From assembly GCA_028292265.1 (NCBI GenBank), contig JAQGMR010000046.1, positions 124,001 through 188,000 of the forward strand: a stretch of 64,000 nucleotides of DNA, given 5' to 3'. This document shows positions 34,218-43,223 of this stretch, in pieces. This DNA comes from Herminiimonas sp. GTDB taxonomy: Bacteria > Pseudomonadota > Gammaproteobacteria > Burkholderiales > Burkholderiaceae_D. Both the position numbers and the translations under genes were made by a program. The notes under the pieces were generated by a model. The model saw only the letters and a list, made by a program, of their open reading frames with translations, did no database searches and had not been told where the DNA came from. Within the stretch, counting starts at the first letter, position 1; each line of letters starts with the position of its first letter.

Positions 34218-36347
34218 TTACAGCAGTCCCGCGCCGCGAGCCCACTGGTATTTTGCACCCAGCACAGCCACCGGAATCTCGGTGGAGTACGCATAGGCCG
34301 GAATACCGTGCTCATAGAGGTACTGAGCGGCTTCTTCCACCTGCACGTCGCCGGCGAGCGAGGCCACGATTGGCTTCTCGATGCCCTTGGCGCGCATTTC
34401 ATCACGCGCTTCGACGATGATCTTGGCGAAGACCATTGGCGGCGTGATGATGGTGTGCCAGTAGCCCAGGATCAGCGCATGGATGCGGTCGTCCGCGAGG
34501 CCGTACAGCACCGTGTTCTTGTAGGTGCTGGGAGGCTCGCCGCCGGTGATGTCAACCGGATTGCCAGCTGCGCCGAACGGTGGAATGAACTTGCGGAAGC
34601 CGGCGTCCAGATCGGCTGGCATTGGCATCAGGTGCAGCTTGTTGTCGACGCAGGAGTCCGACAGCAACACGCCCGAACCGCCGGCGCCAGTGATGATTAC
34701 GACGTTCTCACCTTTTGGCGTCGGCAAGACCGGCACGCCGCGCGCGAATTCAAGCAGGTCACGCAGGCTGCGAGCGCGAATCACGCCGCATTGCTTGAAG
34801 ACGTCTTCGTAGATCTTGTCGTTGCCGGCCAGTGCGCCAGTATGCGAGCTCGCGGCCTTGGCACCGGCTGAGGTGCGGCCAGCTTTCAGGACAATGACAG
34901 GCTTTTTCTTCGACACGCGGCTGGCGACTTCCGCAAAGGCGCGGCCATCCTTCAGATCTTCGCAGTGCTGCGCGATGACCTTGGTGTTCGGGTCCTGCTC
35001 GAAAAACAGCAGCAAATCGTCTTCGTCGATGTCCGACTTGTTGCCAAGGCCGACAATGGCGGAAACGCCCATCTTGGCCGAACGCGAGAAGCCGATGATG
35101 GCCATGCCAATACCGCCGGATTGCGACGACAGCGCCGCCGAACCCTTGACGTCGTAGGCAGTGCAGAAGGTAGCGCACAGGTTGGCTGGCGTGTAGTAGA
35201 AGCCGTAGATGTTCGGGCCCATCAGGCGGATGTTGTACTTGCGGCCGATGGCCACCAGTTCATCCTGCATCGCCTGCTCGCCGGTCTCGGCGAATCCGGA
35301 CGGAATCAGCACCGCGCCAGCGATTTTCTTTTCACCGCATTCAATCAGTGCGCCAGCCACGAACTTGGCTGGTATGGCAAAGACCGCGGTATCGATTTCA
35401 CCCGGCACATCCTTGACGCTCTTGTAAGCCTTGAAGCCGAGGATCTCTTCCGCTTTCGGATGGATCGGATAGATGTTGCCCTTGTAGCCACCGTTGACCA
35501 GATTCTTCATCACCGAGTTGCCGATCTTGCCGTCTTCCGAGGACGCGCCGATCACGGCAACCGACTTCGGCTGCATGATGCGGCTCATCGCGGTAACGAC
35601 ATCCTTCTCTTCCGGACGGAAGCGCGGCGCCTTCTGCGCGAAGTCGACCACGATGCGCACGTCGGCGGCAATGGCGCCAGACTTCGATGCGAACACCGGG
35701 TTCAAATCCATCTCGGAAATTTCAGGGAAGTCGCTAACGAGTTGGCTGACCTTCACGATCATGCTGGCGAGCGCCTCGCGGTCAACCGGATCACTGCCAC
35801 GGACTCCCTTCAGCATTTCAGCGGCCTGAATGCCGTCGAGCATCGACAGCGCATCGTCCTTGCTGGCCGGTGCGAGGCGGAAGGTAATGTCCTTCAGAAC
35901 TTCGACCAGCACACCGCCCAGGCCGAAAGCGACCAGCTTGCCGAAGCTGCCGTCAGTCACGGCACCGATAATGACTTCCTGCCCGCCCTTGACCATCTGC
36001 TGCACTTGCACGCCGATGATTTGCGCATCGGCCTTGTATTTCTTCGCATTGGCAATAATGGTGTCGAAGCCCTTGCGCGCCTCAGCCGCATCCTTGACGC
36101 CGACCAGCACGCCACCGGCCTCGGTCTTGTGCAGAATATCGGGCGAGACGATCTTCATGACAACCGGGAAGCCCATCGAAGCGGCAAGCTTCTCGGCTTG
36201 TGCAGCATCGGCGGCAACGCCTTCCTGCGGCACCGAAATGCCGTATGCGTCGCATACCAGCTTGCCTTCTGGCGCGGTCAGTGAATCGCGGCCAGCGGCC
36301 TTCACCTGATCCAGTATTTCGCGGACCTTGTCTTTATCAATGCTCAT
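34218..36347 (-). CDS. ADP-forming acyl-CoA ligase (ATP-grasp first) in oxalate operon
   Basis: A 709-residue acyl-CoA synthetase (NDP-forming) that would interconvert an acid, CoA and ATP with acyl-CoA, ADP and phosphate. The ATP-grasp domain is N-terminal (about 10-230, with VMKIVSPDILHKTEAGGV and EMDLNPVF). It is followed by the CoA-binding Rossmann domain (about 255-350, SVAVIGASSEDGKIGNSV) and the ligase domains. SSHTGALAGNDKIYEDVF holds the His expected to be phosphorylated. Many homologues have the CoA-binding domain first. As third gene after oxc and frc it may supply oxalyl- or formyl-CoA to start the CoA-transferase cycle; that is inference. GGAGAGAG precedes the ATG. Confidence 0.88.
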   Translation of the reverse strand: MSIDKDKVREILDQVKAAGRDSLTAPEGKLVCDAYGISVPQEGVAADAAQAEKLAASMGFPVVMKIVSPDILHKTEAGGVLVGVKDAAEARKGFDTIIANAKKYKADAQIIGVQVQQMVKGGQEVIIGAVTDGSFGKLVAFGLGGVLVEVLKDITFRLAPASKDDALSMLDGIQAAEMLKGVRGSDPVDREALASMIVKVSQLVSDFPEISEMDLNPVFASKSGAIAADVRIVVDFAQKAPRFRPEEKDVVTAMSRIMQPKSVAVIGASSEDGKIGNSVMKNLVNGGYKGNIYPIHPKAEEILGFKAYKSVKDVPGEIDTAVFAIPAKFVAGALIECGEKKIAGAVLIPSGFAETGEQAMQDELVAIGRKYNIRLMGPNIYGFYYTPANLCATFCTAYDVKGSAALSSQSGGIGMAIIGFSRSAKMGVSAIVGLGNKSDIDEDDLLLFFEQDPNTKVIAQHCEDLKDGRAFAEVASRVSKKKPVIVLKAGRTSAGAKAASSHTGALAGNDKIYEDVFKQCGVIRARSLRDLLEFARGVPVLPTPKGENVVIITGAGGSGVLLSDSCVDNKLHLMPMPADLDAGFRKFIPPFGAAGNPVDITGGEPPSTYKNTVLYGLADDRIHALILGYWHTIITPPMVFAKIIVEARDEMRAKGIEKPIVASLAGDVQVEEAAQYLYEHGIPAYAYSTEIPVAVLGAKYQWARGAGLL

Positions 36348-36449
36348 GTGTCTCTCTCCATCCGTTGTTGTTGTAGCGCAGCAGGACTGCCGCGCCGCGA
36401 AGGGTCCAGGCGATCCGGCAAGTACGCGCCGGACCGGTTTGCAGGGTGA

Positions 36450-37697
36450 CTAAATCACGCGCTCAGCACGCAGCGCCGCGATGTCTTCCATCGTGTAGCC
36501 AAGTTCCGTCATGACTTCATCCGTGTGTTCGCCCAGCAGCGGCGAACGGGTAACCTCGGTCGAGCTGTCAGACATCTTGATCGGGTTGCCAACGGTCAGG
36601 TACTTGCCGCGGGTCGGATGGTCCACTTCGACCACGGTGCCGGTAGCGCGCAGCGCCGGTTCCTCGGCGATTTCCTTCATCGACAGGATTGGACCGCAGG
36701 GAATGTCGTACTTGTTGAGGATGTCCATCGCCTCGAACTTGGTCTTGGTCTTGGTCCACTGCTCGATTGTCTCGAAGATGGGCATGATGCGTGGAAGGCG
36801 TGCTGTCGGCGTCGCGTAGTCCGGGTCGTCGATCCACTCTTCCTTGCCAATCACCTTGCAAACGGATTTCCAGACTGGCGCCTGCGTGATGAAGTAGATG
36901 TAAGCGTTCGGGTCGGTTTCCCAGCCCTTGCACTTGAGGATCCAGCCCGGCTGGCCGCCGCCCGATGCATTGCCGGCACGCGGCACGGCATCGCCGAAAA
37001 CGCCGTTGGGGTACTGTGGATATTCCTTCATGATGCCAGTGCGCTCAAGGCGCTGCTGGTCGCGCAATTTGACGCGGCACAGGTTCAACACGGCGTCCTG
37101 CATCGCAGCCATAACCTTCTGGCCGCGGCCGGTGGTCTTGCGCTGGTACAGTGCCGCAACGATGCCAAGTGCCAAATGCAGGCCGGTGCCGCTGTCGCCG
37201 ATCTGAGCGCCGGTCACCATCGGCGGGCCGTCGTCGAAACCGGTGGTGGAAGCGGAGCCGCCGGCGCACTGTGCGACGTTTTCATACACCTTGCAATCTT
37301 CATATGGACCTGGGCCGAAACCCTTGATCGAAGCCACGATCATTGCGGGGTTCAGCTCCTGGATGCGCTCCCAGGTAAAGCCCATGCGGTCGAGCGCGCC
37401 GGGAGCAAAATTCTCCACCAGCACGTCGCACTGCTTGATCAGCTTTTCGAGCGCTGCTTTCCCTTTCGGGTTTTTCGTATCAAGCGTGATCGAGCGCTTG
37501 TTGTGGTTCAGCATGGTGAAATACAGGCTGTCCACGTCGGGAATGTCTCGCAATTGTCCGCGCGTGGCATCGCCTTCACCGGCACGCTCCACCTTGATAA
37601 CGTCGGCGCCAAACCATGCCAGCAACTGGGTGCAGGTGGGGCCGGACTGAACGTGCGTAAAGTCCAGAATCTTCACGCCATCTAGTGCTTTGCTCAT
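36450..37697 (-). CDS. frc: Formyl-CoA:oxalate CoA-transferase
   Basis: A 415-residue class III CoA-transferase. It moves CoA from formyl-CoA to oxalate, giving oxalyl-CoA and formate. It begins [20 protein letters not shown], nearly the text of Oxalobacter Frc. The catalytic Asp lies in [15 protein letters not shown] near residue 169. The Gly-rich loop [11 protein letters not shown] near 257-267 is the flexible loop that guards the active site. The gene is 76 bases downstream of oxc and 102 bases upstream of the ligase, on one strand. The call is strongly supported by both sequence and neighbour. Confidence 0.96.
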   Translation of the reverse strand: MSKALDGVKILDFTHVQSGPTCTQLLAWFGADVIKVERAGEGDATRGQLRDIPDVDSLYFTMLNHNKRSITLDTKNPKGKAALEKLIKQCDVLVENFAPGALDRMGFTWERIQELNPAMIVASIKGFGPGPYEDCKVYENVAQCAGGSASTTGFDDGPPMVTGAQIGDSGTGLHLALGIVAALYQRKTTGRGQKVMAAMQDAVLNLCRVKLRDQQRLERTGIMKEYPQYPNGVFGDAVPRAGNASGGGQPGWILKCKGWETDPNAYIYFITQAPVWKSVCKVIGKEEWIDDPDYATPTARLPRIMPIFETIEQWTKTKTKFEAMDILNKYDIPCGPILSMKEIAEEPALRATGTVVEVDHPTRGKYLTVGNPIKMSDSSTEVTRSPLLGEHTDEVMTELGYTMEDIAALRAERVI

Positions 37698-37744
37698 CGG
37701 GTAATTCCTTTCTTGCTTTAGTCGAATTCTGTGTCGTGCATCAG

Positions 37745-37761
37745 ACCCGGCAGTGCCGGGT
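37745..37761. promoter_or_regulatory. Hairpin between oxc and frc
   Basis: ACCCGGC-AGT-GCCGGGT in the 76-base gap between oxc and frc. A processing or partial termination element could set the ratio of the two enzymes. Confidence 0.45.
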
Positions 37762-37773
37762 TCTTTCGAAGAC

Positions 37774-39507
37774 TTACTTCTTTTTTGCCGCGCTTTGCGG
37801 GTTCAAGTTCGTCAGGCGTCCGCTCTCGGTGCCCGCATCCTCGTCGATGACGGCGTTGATCAGTGCCGGCTTGCCCGAGGCCAGCGCTTCGGTCAAGGCT
37901 TTGGTCAATTCGTCGGGCGAGTTGACGTTGTAGCCGATGCCGCCAAAGGCCTCGATCATTTTGTCATACCGCGCGCCCTTGACGAAAGCGGTGACGGCGA
38001 CGTCCTGCTTGTTCGGATTGAGGTTGGGGTCACAACCCTTGTAGACGCCGTTGTTGTTGAAGATGATGCTCACCACAGGGAGGTTGTAGCGGCAGATCGT
38101 CTCGAGTTCCATGCCGCTGAAACCGAAGGCGCTATCGCCCTCGATCGCCACGACGGGCAGCCCGCTGGTGACGGCGGCGCCAATGGCGAATCCCATGCCG
38201 ATGCCCATGATGCCCCAGGTGCCGCAGTCAAAACGCTTGCGGGGCTGGTACATGTCGATGATGCTGCGGCCGTAGTCGAGCGTGTTGGCGCCTTCATTGA
38301 CGACGTTAATGTCAGGACGGGCCTTGAGCACATCGCGAATTGCGCGCAGCGCGCAATGGAAATTCATCGGCGACGTGTCCTTGGCGAGCGTGATCGCCAT
38401 CTTGCTGATGTTCTTCTGCTTGCGCTCGTTGATGGCGTTGATCCACTCAGCGGGCGGCTTGCCAAAATTTTTGTCAATACCGGCCAGCATGGCGGCGACG
38501 CAGGAACCGATATCGCCAATGACAGGCGCGGCGATGGCGACGTTGCTGTCAATTTCAGTTGGCGCAATATCCACCTGAATGAATTGCTTCGGACCGCCCC
38601 AGGTTTTGCCCTTGCCGTGTGAAAGCAGCCAGTTCAGGCGCGCCCCGATCAGCAGCACCACGTCGGCTTCGGCCAGGACGAATGAACGGGCGGCGGAAGC
38701 CGACTGCTCATGGGTGTCTGGCAGCAGACCCTTTGCCATTGACATCGGCAGGTACGGCACGCCTGACTTCTCGACCAGCGCGCGAATGTCCGCGTCGGCC
38801 TGGGCATAGGCTGCGCCCTTGCCCAACAAAATAAGCGGCTTCTTCGCGCTCTTGAGCAGATCCAGTGCGCGCTTGACGGCGTCTGGCGCTGGGATCTGAC
38901 GCGGTGCCGGGTCAACTACCTTGATGATGGATTTGCGGCCGCGCTCTGCATCGAGTGCCTGGCTTAGCAACTGCGCTGGCAGATCGAGGTAGACGCCGCC
39001 GGGACGGCCAGAGACGGCAGCACGGATTGCCCGCGCGACGCCAACGCCGATGTCTTCCGCTTTCAACACGCGAAATGCAGCCTTGGCATAGGGCCGCGCT
39101 GCGGAAAGTTGGTCCATCTCTTCATAGTCGCCTTGCTGCAAGTCGACGATTTCTCGCTCGCTGGAGCCGCTGATCAAAATCATCGGGAAGCAGTTGGTCG
39201 TCGCGTTGGCAAGCGCCGTCAGGCCATTCAGGAAACCGGGCGCGGACACGGTCAGGCAAACGCCCGGCTTCTGGGTCATGTAGCCGGCGATTGCCGCGGC
39301 GTGGCCTGCGTGTTGCTCGTGGCGGAAGCCGATGAAGCGCATCCCTTGCGCTTGTGCCAGACGCGCCAGATCCGTGACCGGAATCCCGACAAGCCCGAAT
39401 ATCGTGTCGATGTCGTTGGCTTTCAGCGCGTCAATCACAAGATGAAAGCCGTCAGTCAATTCGGTGGACTCGGCGTTGAATGCTTCTGATTGAACGTCAT
39501 TTTTCAT
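37774..39507 (-). CDS. oxc: Oxalyl-CoA decarboxylase
   Basis: A 577-residue thiamin diphosphate enzyme that decarboxylates oxalyl-CoA to formyl-CoA. The catalytic Glu is in [17 protein letters not shown] near residue 63. The ThDP/Mg motif runs from [18 protein letters not shown] to NNNGVYKG near 460-495. The central domain has [18 protein letters not shown]; in Oxalobacter Oxc this region binds ADP as activator. The C-terminal SAAKKK tail is flexible. It is the first gene of the operon, with a leader of about 210 bases, and is divergent from a Crp/Fnr-type regulator. No clear ribosome binding site is seen before the ATG at 39507. Confidence 0.96.
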   Translation of the reverse strand: MKNDVQSEAFNAESTELTDGFHLVIDALKANDIDTIFGLVGIPVTDLARLAQAQGMRFIGFRHEQHAGHAAAIAGYMTQKPGVCLTVSAPGFLNGLTALANATTNCFPMILISGSSEREIVDLQQGDYEEMDQLSAARPYAKAAFRVLKAEDIGVGVARAIRAAVSGRPGGVYLDLPAQLLSQALDAERGRKSIIKVVDPAPRQIPAPDAVKRALDLLKSAKKPLILLGKGAAYAQADADIRALVEKSGVPYLPMSMAKGLLPDTHEQSASAARSFVLAEADVVLLIGARLNWLLSHGKGKTWGGPKQFIQVDIAPTEIDSNVAIAAPVIGDIGSCVAAMLAGIDKNFGKPPAEWINAINERKQKNISKMAITLAKDTSPMNFHCALRAIRDVLKARPDINVVNEGANTLDYGRSIIDMYQPRKRFDCGTWGIMGIGMGFAIGAAVTSGLPVVAIEGDSAFGFSGMELETICRYNLPVVSIIFNNNGVYKGCDPNLNPNKQDVAVTAFVKGARYDKMIEAFGGIGYNVNSPDELTKALTEALASGKPALINAVIDEDAGTESGRLTNLNPQSAAKKK

Positions 39508-39813
39508 GGTGGAGTTTTCTCGTCGTGTGATTGCTATAAAGGTTGTGGAACCGGACGGTCAGGCGGCCTGCCATGAGCTCGAATGGGGCGCTACCTGGAA
39601 TCGTTGCGGCATCAGCCAAAAACAGGGACTGCACAGTAGGTACAGGCGAACGTCGTCGGCTCCAAACATCAAATTTGGGGCACTCTTCAACATGCCATTC
39701 AGGCAGTTGCTTTCAAGTGGGCGTATCATAGTGGGGTGCCCCGTCTTCTATCCTTGACCATGGTCAAGTTCACCAAATTCGCTTCGTAACGACCCTCGGG
39801 ATCGATCCAAAAT
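39508..39813. other. Divergent control region of oxc and the Crp/Fnr-type gene
   Basis: Holds the predicted oxc promoter (-10 TATGAT at 39725-39730, minus strand) and the palindrome at 39753-39768. The 211 bases between the predicted start point and oxc contain no convincing small gene. The leader could carry further control, but I found no recognisable riboswitch. Confidence 0.6.
39725..39768 (-). promoter_or_regulatory. Predicted class II Crp/Fnr-type promoter of oxc
   Basis: CTTGACCATGGTCAAG (39753-39768) is a perfect 16-base palindrome with the TTGA-N6-TCAA pattern. On the minus strand a -10 box TATGAT (39725-39730) predicts a start near 39718. The palindrome centre (39760.5) is then about 42 bases upstream, the spacing of class II Crp/Fnr activation. 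There is no good -35 box, as expected for such promoters. The same palindrome is 45 bases from the divergent regulator gene and could also control it. Confidence 0.65.
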
Positions 39814-40422
39814 ATGGCTCGTGTTGAATCGTGTGCCGATAAAAACGTTATTCGGCTGCAGCTAAAAAACAATATAGTGCTCAAGGAAATGACTGAGGCC
39901 GAGGCGGTCGAACTTGAGCCGCTGCTAGACATCGTCGACTGCCACAAGGGCGATTTCCTCCTGCACCAGGGTGTGCATGCGATGGAACAGTATTTCGTGC
40001 TGGACGGCATTTTGAAGCGCGTTGTCACCAATCCCCAGGCCAAGGAAATGATCCTTCGTTTCGCCGACGCAGGCGACATGGAAACCAGCTACGCCGCTTG
40101 GCGTCTCGACACCCGCACGCCCTACAGCATTGTGTCGGTGACCAAGGCACGCGTCGCCAAACTGCCGATGGAACAGTGGGTTGCCTTCATCGATCGCCAC
40201 CCGTTGCTAAAGCAAAGCTTCGAGTATGAAGTGATGCGCGGCATGAGCGAGATCATGGCGCATACCATCACGCTCCACCTCCTTGACGCGCCCGGCCGGG
40301 TACAGCGTTTCCTGCGAAAGCACGCTGACCTGTGCGACCGTATTCCGAAGAAGGAGCTCGCGTCCCACCTGAATCTTTCGGCCGAGACGCTTAGCCGGCT
40401 CAAGCACGACGGCAAGATATAG
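39814..40422 (+). CDS. Crp/Fnr family transcription regulator, likely oxalate-operon control
   Basis: A 202-residue protein with a cyclic-nucleotide-binding-like beta barrel (about 15-120) and a C-terminal HTH (about 150-200). The recognition helix reads LNLSAETLSRLK; the E-x-x-S-R pattern is the one Fnr uses to read TTGA half-sites. This matches the palindrome in the divergent promoter. The three Cys (7, about 43 and about 172) are not arranged like an Fnr iron-sulfur site, so oxygen sensing is unlikely. The signal is unknown. The start ATG 39814 lacks a strong ribosome binding site. Regulation of oxc is inferred from position and operator. Confidence 0.9.
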   Translation: MARVESCADKNVIRLQLKNNIVLKEMTEAEAVELEPLLDIVDCHKGDFLLHQGVHAMEQYFVLDGILKRVVTNPQAKEMILRFADAGDMETSYAAWRLDTRTPYSIVSVTKARVAKLPMEQWVAFIDRHPLLKQSFEYEVMRGMSEIMAHTITLHLLDAPGRVQRFLRKHADLCDRIPKKELASHLNLSAETLSRLKHDGKI

Positions 40423-40599
40423 GCTTAGACAGAAAAAGGAGCACGGATCGGTAGCGGAAAATTGCGGTTCGGCTACGCGGTTGCTTGGCGAGCCTGTTAT
40501 ATGAACCGCGCATAAGGCATATCCTGCATAAGAATTGGACGACGACTTGGTGCGCATTTAAGCTGCACTGCAACAAATCCATTCTTTCAGGAGTCCTCC

Positions 40600-40767
40600 A
40601 TGTCTACCATCAATACCGCTATTGAAGCGTCCGTCGGTAACACCGGCAGCGACAGCCTCGCACGCATTTCGGCATTTTTCGCTTCGCTGCTCACCGGCTT
40701 GCCTGGAGACGTCGACACGGAAGCCGCCGATGACGCTGGCGTGATCTACGGCGCCTTCGGCCTGTAA
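40600..40767 (+). CDS. Small protein of 55 residues, unknown
   Basis: An open frame of 56 codons with CAGGAG six bases before the ATG, a strong sign of translation. The protein starts MSTINTAIEASVGNTG, has a hydrophobic-amphipathic centre LARISAFFASLLTGLPG and an acidic stretch DVDTEAADDAG. It ends GVIYGAFGL. It has no signal peptide; the centre could bind membranes. It follows the Crp/Fnr-type gene on the same strand after 177 bases. I do not recognise the family. Confidence 0.65.
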   Translation: MSTINTAIEASVGNTGSDSLARISAFFASLLTGLPGDVDTEAADDAGVIYGAFGL

Positions 40768-40905
40768 CAAGTCTGGCAGTACAGCCAGATAACGGATCGG
40801 CGCTGCGACTCTCGCAGCGTCGCCGTAAAACCCGAAGCCTTCGCCAAGCATCTCCATTGGCGACTTGGCTGGCGGGTCAGCCTTCCCCCTTCTCCAGCCT
40901 GCTCC

Positions 40906-41247
40906 TCAAACGCCAACTTGCGCGTGCATCCCGGCCCAACGGTCACCGAGATGCCCGGTGTGGCCACATTCTTCCCGCGTCGAAAGGCAGCGCTCTTTCG
41001 TCTGCACAATAGCGTCGATCAGAAACTCTGGCTTGTAGGCCGTCAGCATGTGGGCGTGCTCCGATTCCAGGTATCCCCGGAGTCGTTGCTGCATGCCAGG
41101 CGCGTCGGGCTCCAATGCGCGATAGGTAGAAAGATCCCAGTACCAGTTCAGGCCGAGGTCATAGAATGCGGCATTGAATGCTTCACAGTGATTCAGGTCA
41201 TCACCGGAGGGTCCGGCCTTGCGTTCGATGGTGGTCATCATGGTCAT
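40906..41247 (-). CDS. Protein of 113 residues, unknown, divergent from LysR gene
   Basis: Begins MTMMTTIERKAGPSGDDLNHCEAFN and contains LNWYWDLSTYRAL, EHAHMLTAYKPEFLIDAIVQTKERC and a Gly/His-rich end HTGHLGDRWAGMHAQVGV. It is soluble and mostly helical. Several His, two C-terminal Cys and Asp residues could bind metal. Three close Mets (41247, 41241, 41238) leave the exact start open. It is divergent from a CbbR-like LysR gene with a likely LysR box between, so it may be that regulator's target. Function unknown. Confidence 0.65.
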   Translation of the reverse strand: MTMMTTIERKAGPSGDDLNHCEAFNAAFYDLGLNWYWDLSTYRALEPDAPGMQQRLRGYLESEHAHMLTAYKPEFLIDAIVQTKERCLSTREECGHTGHLGDRWAGMHAQVGV

Positions 41248-41327
41248 GCCTTATGAGTCAGTGTTGAAGGACAGTGGACTCATGGTAGTCATCGCGAACC
41301 ATAATAGATAATCAAACTTCCTTACGA

Positions 41328-41340
41328 TTACCATTCCTCA
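41328..41340. promoter_or_regulatory. Candidate LysR/CbbR-type box (TNA-N7-TNA)
   Basis: TTACCATTCCTCA fits the TNA-N7-TNA pattern of CbbR-family sites, with a further TTA at 41322 and TAA at 41341. It lies in an AT-rich region 51 bases upstream of the LysR gene and 81 bases from the divergent gene. Confidence 0.4.
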
Positions 41341-41390
41341 TAAGTTATACTTTTCGCGTCCCTTCCCCTTCCAACGCGGCGGTGTTCCTC

Positions 41391-42326
41391 ATGCGACATG
41401 CGACCTTCCGGCAACTGAAGATCTTCGAAATGGTTGCGAGCCATCTCAGTTTTTCCCGTGCCGCTGAAGAGCTGCACCTGACCCAACCGGCGGTCTCGAC
41501 CCAAGTTGGCAAGCTGGAAGAGCATGCGGGCGTGCCGCTCTTCGAGCAACTCGGCAAGAAGATTTATCTCACGCCCGCTGGCCGGGAAATGCTGGAGTTC
41601 TGCAAGACCATCTCGCTGCAGTTCCAGAACGTGGAAGAGGCGATGGCGCAGTGCAAGGGCGTCTCGGGCGGGACGCTCAAGGTTGGCGTCATCAGCGCCG
41701 GCGACTACTTCTTCCCGCGACTGCTGGTGCAGTTTGCAAAGGAAAACCCCGGCGTCCATTTCGACCTGGCCGTGCACAATCGAGAGGAACTGCTGCACGA
41801 GCTTGCGAATAACCTGACCGACATGGCAATCATGGTGCGTCCTCCTCTGGAGATGGACACGGTCAATGAATCGTTCGCGCCACACCCCTATGTCATTGTC
41901 GCCGCGCCGGACCATCCGCTCGCGGGCCGCAAGCGCATCTCGATGGCCCAACTCTCCAAAGAAAAATTCATTGCCCGCGAGCGCGGTTCGGACACCTGGC
42001 ATTCGATGGAGGAAGGCTTCCACGGCAAGCTGGACCACCTCAACATCGCGATGGAGATCAAGAGCACGGAAACGATCAAGCAAGCCGTTATTGCCGGCAT
42101 GGGCATCAGCTTTCTTTCCGCGCATACCATCGGCCAGGAACTCAAGGCGGGCAGCCTGATCGTGCTCGACGTTGTGGGATTTCCGGTCATGCTGAACTGG
42201 TACATCGTGCATCGCCAGAACAAGCGACTTCCACCCGTTGCGCTGGCCTTCAAGCGCTTTCTGATGGAGAAAGGGGCGCACCTTATTGAAGACATTACGC
42301 AGGTCACGCGGAAGTTCGGAAAATAG
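41391..42326 (+). CDS. LysR family regulator, CbbR-like
   Basis: A 311-residue LysR protein. The N-terminal winged HTH is MRHATFRQLKIFEMVASHLSFSRAAEELHLTQPAVSTQ-type text, close to CbbR. The effector domain has VISAGDYFFPRLLVQFAKE and NREELLHELANNLTDMAIMVRPP. CbbR proteins control Calvin-cycle genes, but no cbb genes are in the window and CbbR-like paralogues are common in heterotrophs of this group. ATG 41391 fits the family; a GTG three codons earlier is possible. The divergent 113-residue protein is the nearest candidate target. Confidence 0.92.
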   Translation: MRHATFRQLKIFEMVASHLSFSRAAEELHLTQPAVSTQVGKLEEHAGVPLFEQLGKKIYLTPAGREMLEFCKTISLQFQNVEEAMAQCKGVSGGTLKVGVISAGDYFFPRLLVQFAKENPGVHFDLAVHNREELLHELANNLTDMAIMVRPPLEMDTVNESFAPHPYVIVAAPDHPLAGRKRISMAQLSKEKFIARERGSDTWHSMEEGFHGKLDHLNIAMEIKSTETIKQAVIAGMGISFLSAHTIGQELKAGSLIVLDVVGFPVMLNWYIVHRQNKRLPPVALAFKRFLMEKGAHLIEDITQVTRKFGK

Positions 42327-42370
42327 CCGGCGACGAGTCAATCGAGCGATGCGTGCATGGCATCGCCGAC

Positions 42371-42445
42371 CCTGGGTTGCGCGAGCATGGGTTGAGCGAG
42401 CCTGGGTTGAGCAAGCCTGGGTTGAGCAAGCCTGGGTTTGCCAAG
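42371..42445. repeat. Five tandem copies of a 15-bp unit
   Basis: The unit is CCTGGGTTGAGCAAG, with the third and fourth of five copies identical (42401-42430) and the outer copies carrying one to four changes. The array lies between the LysR stop and pagL. The frame continuous with pagL would read a GLSKP repeat, but the pagL start and ribosome binding site lie downstream, so it is probably untranslated. Confidence 0.9.
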
Positions 42446-42586
42446 CTTTGGTTTTGCGTCCTTGACGCTCTATCGACCGGCCGCACTGAAGCGTCGCCGC
42501 ACACGCATTTGTCACTGCGTTTAAAATCAACGCCGCATTCAAAAAAACATCCGACGAAAAACAGTAACTCTCCTCAGGACTCTTTC

Positions 42587-43147
42587 ATGCGCCTAAAGCC
42601 AACCCTGCCCCGTGCACTGCTCGTCATCGCCGCGAGCCTGCATCTCTCACCCTCCATTGCCGCCGATTCAATTATGCCGAGTTCCTATTCTGCCGAGTTC
42701 GCCGCGGGAAACCGGACGCAGGCAGCCCGTGTTGGCGCACAGTGGAAATGGGAGCGGAGTTGGTGGAATTCGAACGGCACCCGCATCGGCGGCTATTGGG
42801 ATGCGGACATAGCGCGCTGGCACGGGACGCGCAACGACAATATCCCGGACAAGGTGCAGAATTTGTGGGAAATCGGTGTGACGCCGGTATTTCGCTTTGA
42901 GCGCGACACTGGACTGGGCCCCTACGCCGAAGCGGGCATTGGCGCCCACCTGTTGAGCGCCAAGTACAGCAACAATGGCCGGCAGCTTTCGACGCACTTT
43001 CAATTTGGCGACCACATCGGCGTCGGCTATGTGTTTAGCAACCGCCTCGATTTGGGACTACGCTTCCAGCACTTTTCCAATGGCGGTATTGAGCAGCCCA
43101 ATAGCGGCGTAAATTTTGCAACCCTGCGCGCAAGCTACGCATTTTAA
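42587..43147 (+). CDS. pagL: Lipid A 3-O-deacylase (outer membrane)
   Basis: A 186-residue outer-membrane beta-barrel. The signal peptide ends near residue 26 (SIAAD). The barrel has alternating strands and the PagL active-site segment RFQHFSNGGIEQPNSGVNF, giving the His162-Ser164 pair. The C-terminal Phe is typical of outer-membrane proteins. PagL removes the 3-linked acyl chain of lipid A and so lowers endotoxin recognition. ATG 42587 is chosen from the signal peptide and the upstream CAGGA; a longer in-frame reading through the 15-bp repeats is unlikely. Confidence 0.93.
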   Translation: MRLKPTLPRALLVIAASLHLSPSIAADSIMPSSYSAEFAAGNRTQAARVGAQWKWERSWWNSNGTRIGGYWDADIARWHGTRNDNIPDKVQNLWEIGVTPVFRFERDTGLGPYAEAGIGAHLLSAKYSNNGRQLSTHFQFGDHIGVGYVFSNRLDLGLRFQHFSNGGIEQPNSGVNFATLRASYAF

Positions 43148-43223
43148 AGGCCGTAGAACTGCGCCAGGCGGCGCCAGGACGGCTGCGCGTTGACAGTGAG
43201 GAAGCGCCTGGGAACAGCGTCCA

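Noticed and set aside
34965-36284. Open frame of 439 codons on the plus strand
   Set aside because: Antisense to the acyl-CoA ligase of the oxalate operon; no recognisable domain.
39660-39720. Sigma-54 promoter for oxc
   Set aside because: GG and GC elements do not occur at the required spacing on either strand.
42371-42445. Possible CRISPR array
   Set aside because: Units are 15 bp, directly adjoining with no spacers, and no cas genes are near.
42353-42586. N-terminal extension of PagL through the 15-bp repeats
   Set aside because: It starts at GTG without a ribosome binding site, while the ATG at 42587 has a signal peptide and CAGGA upstream.
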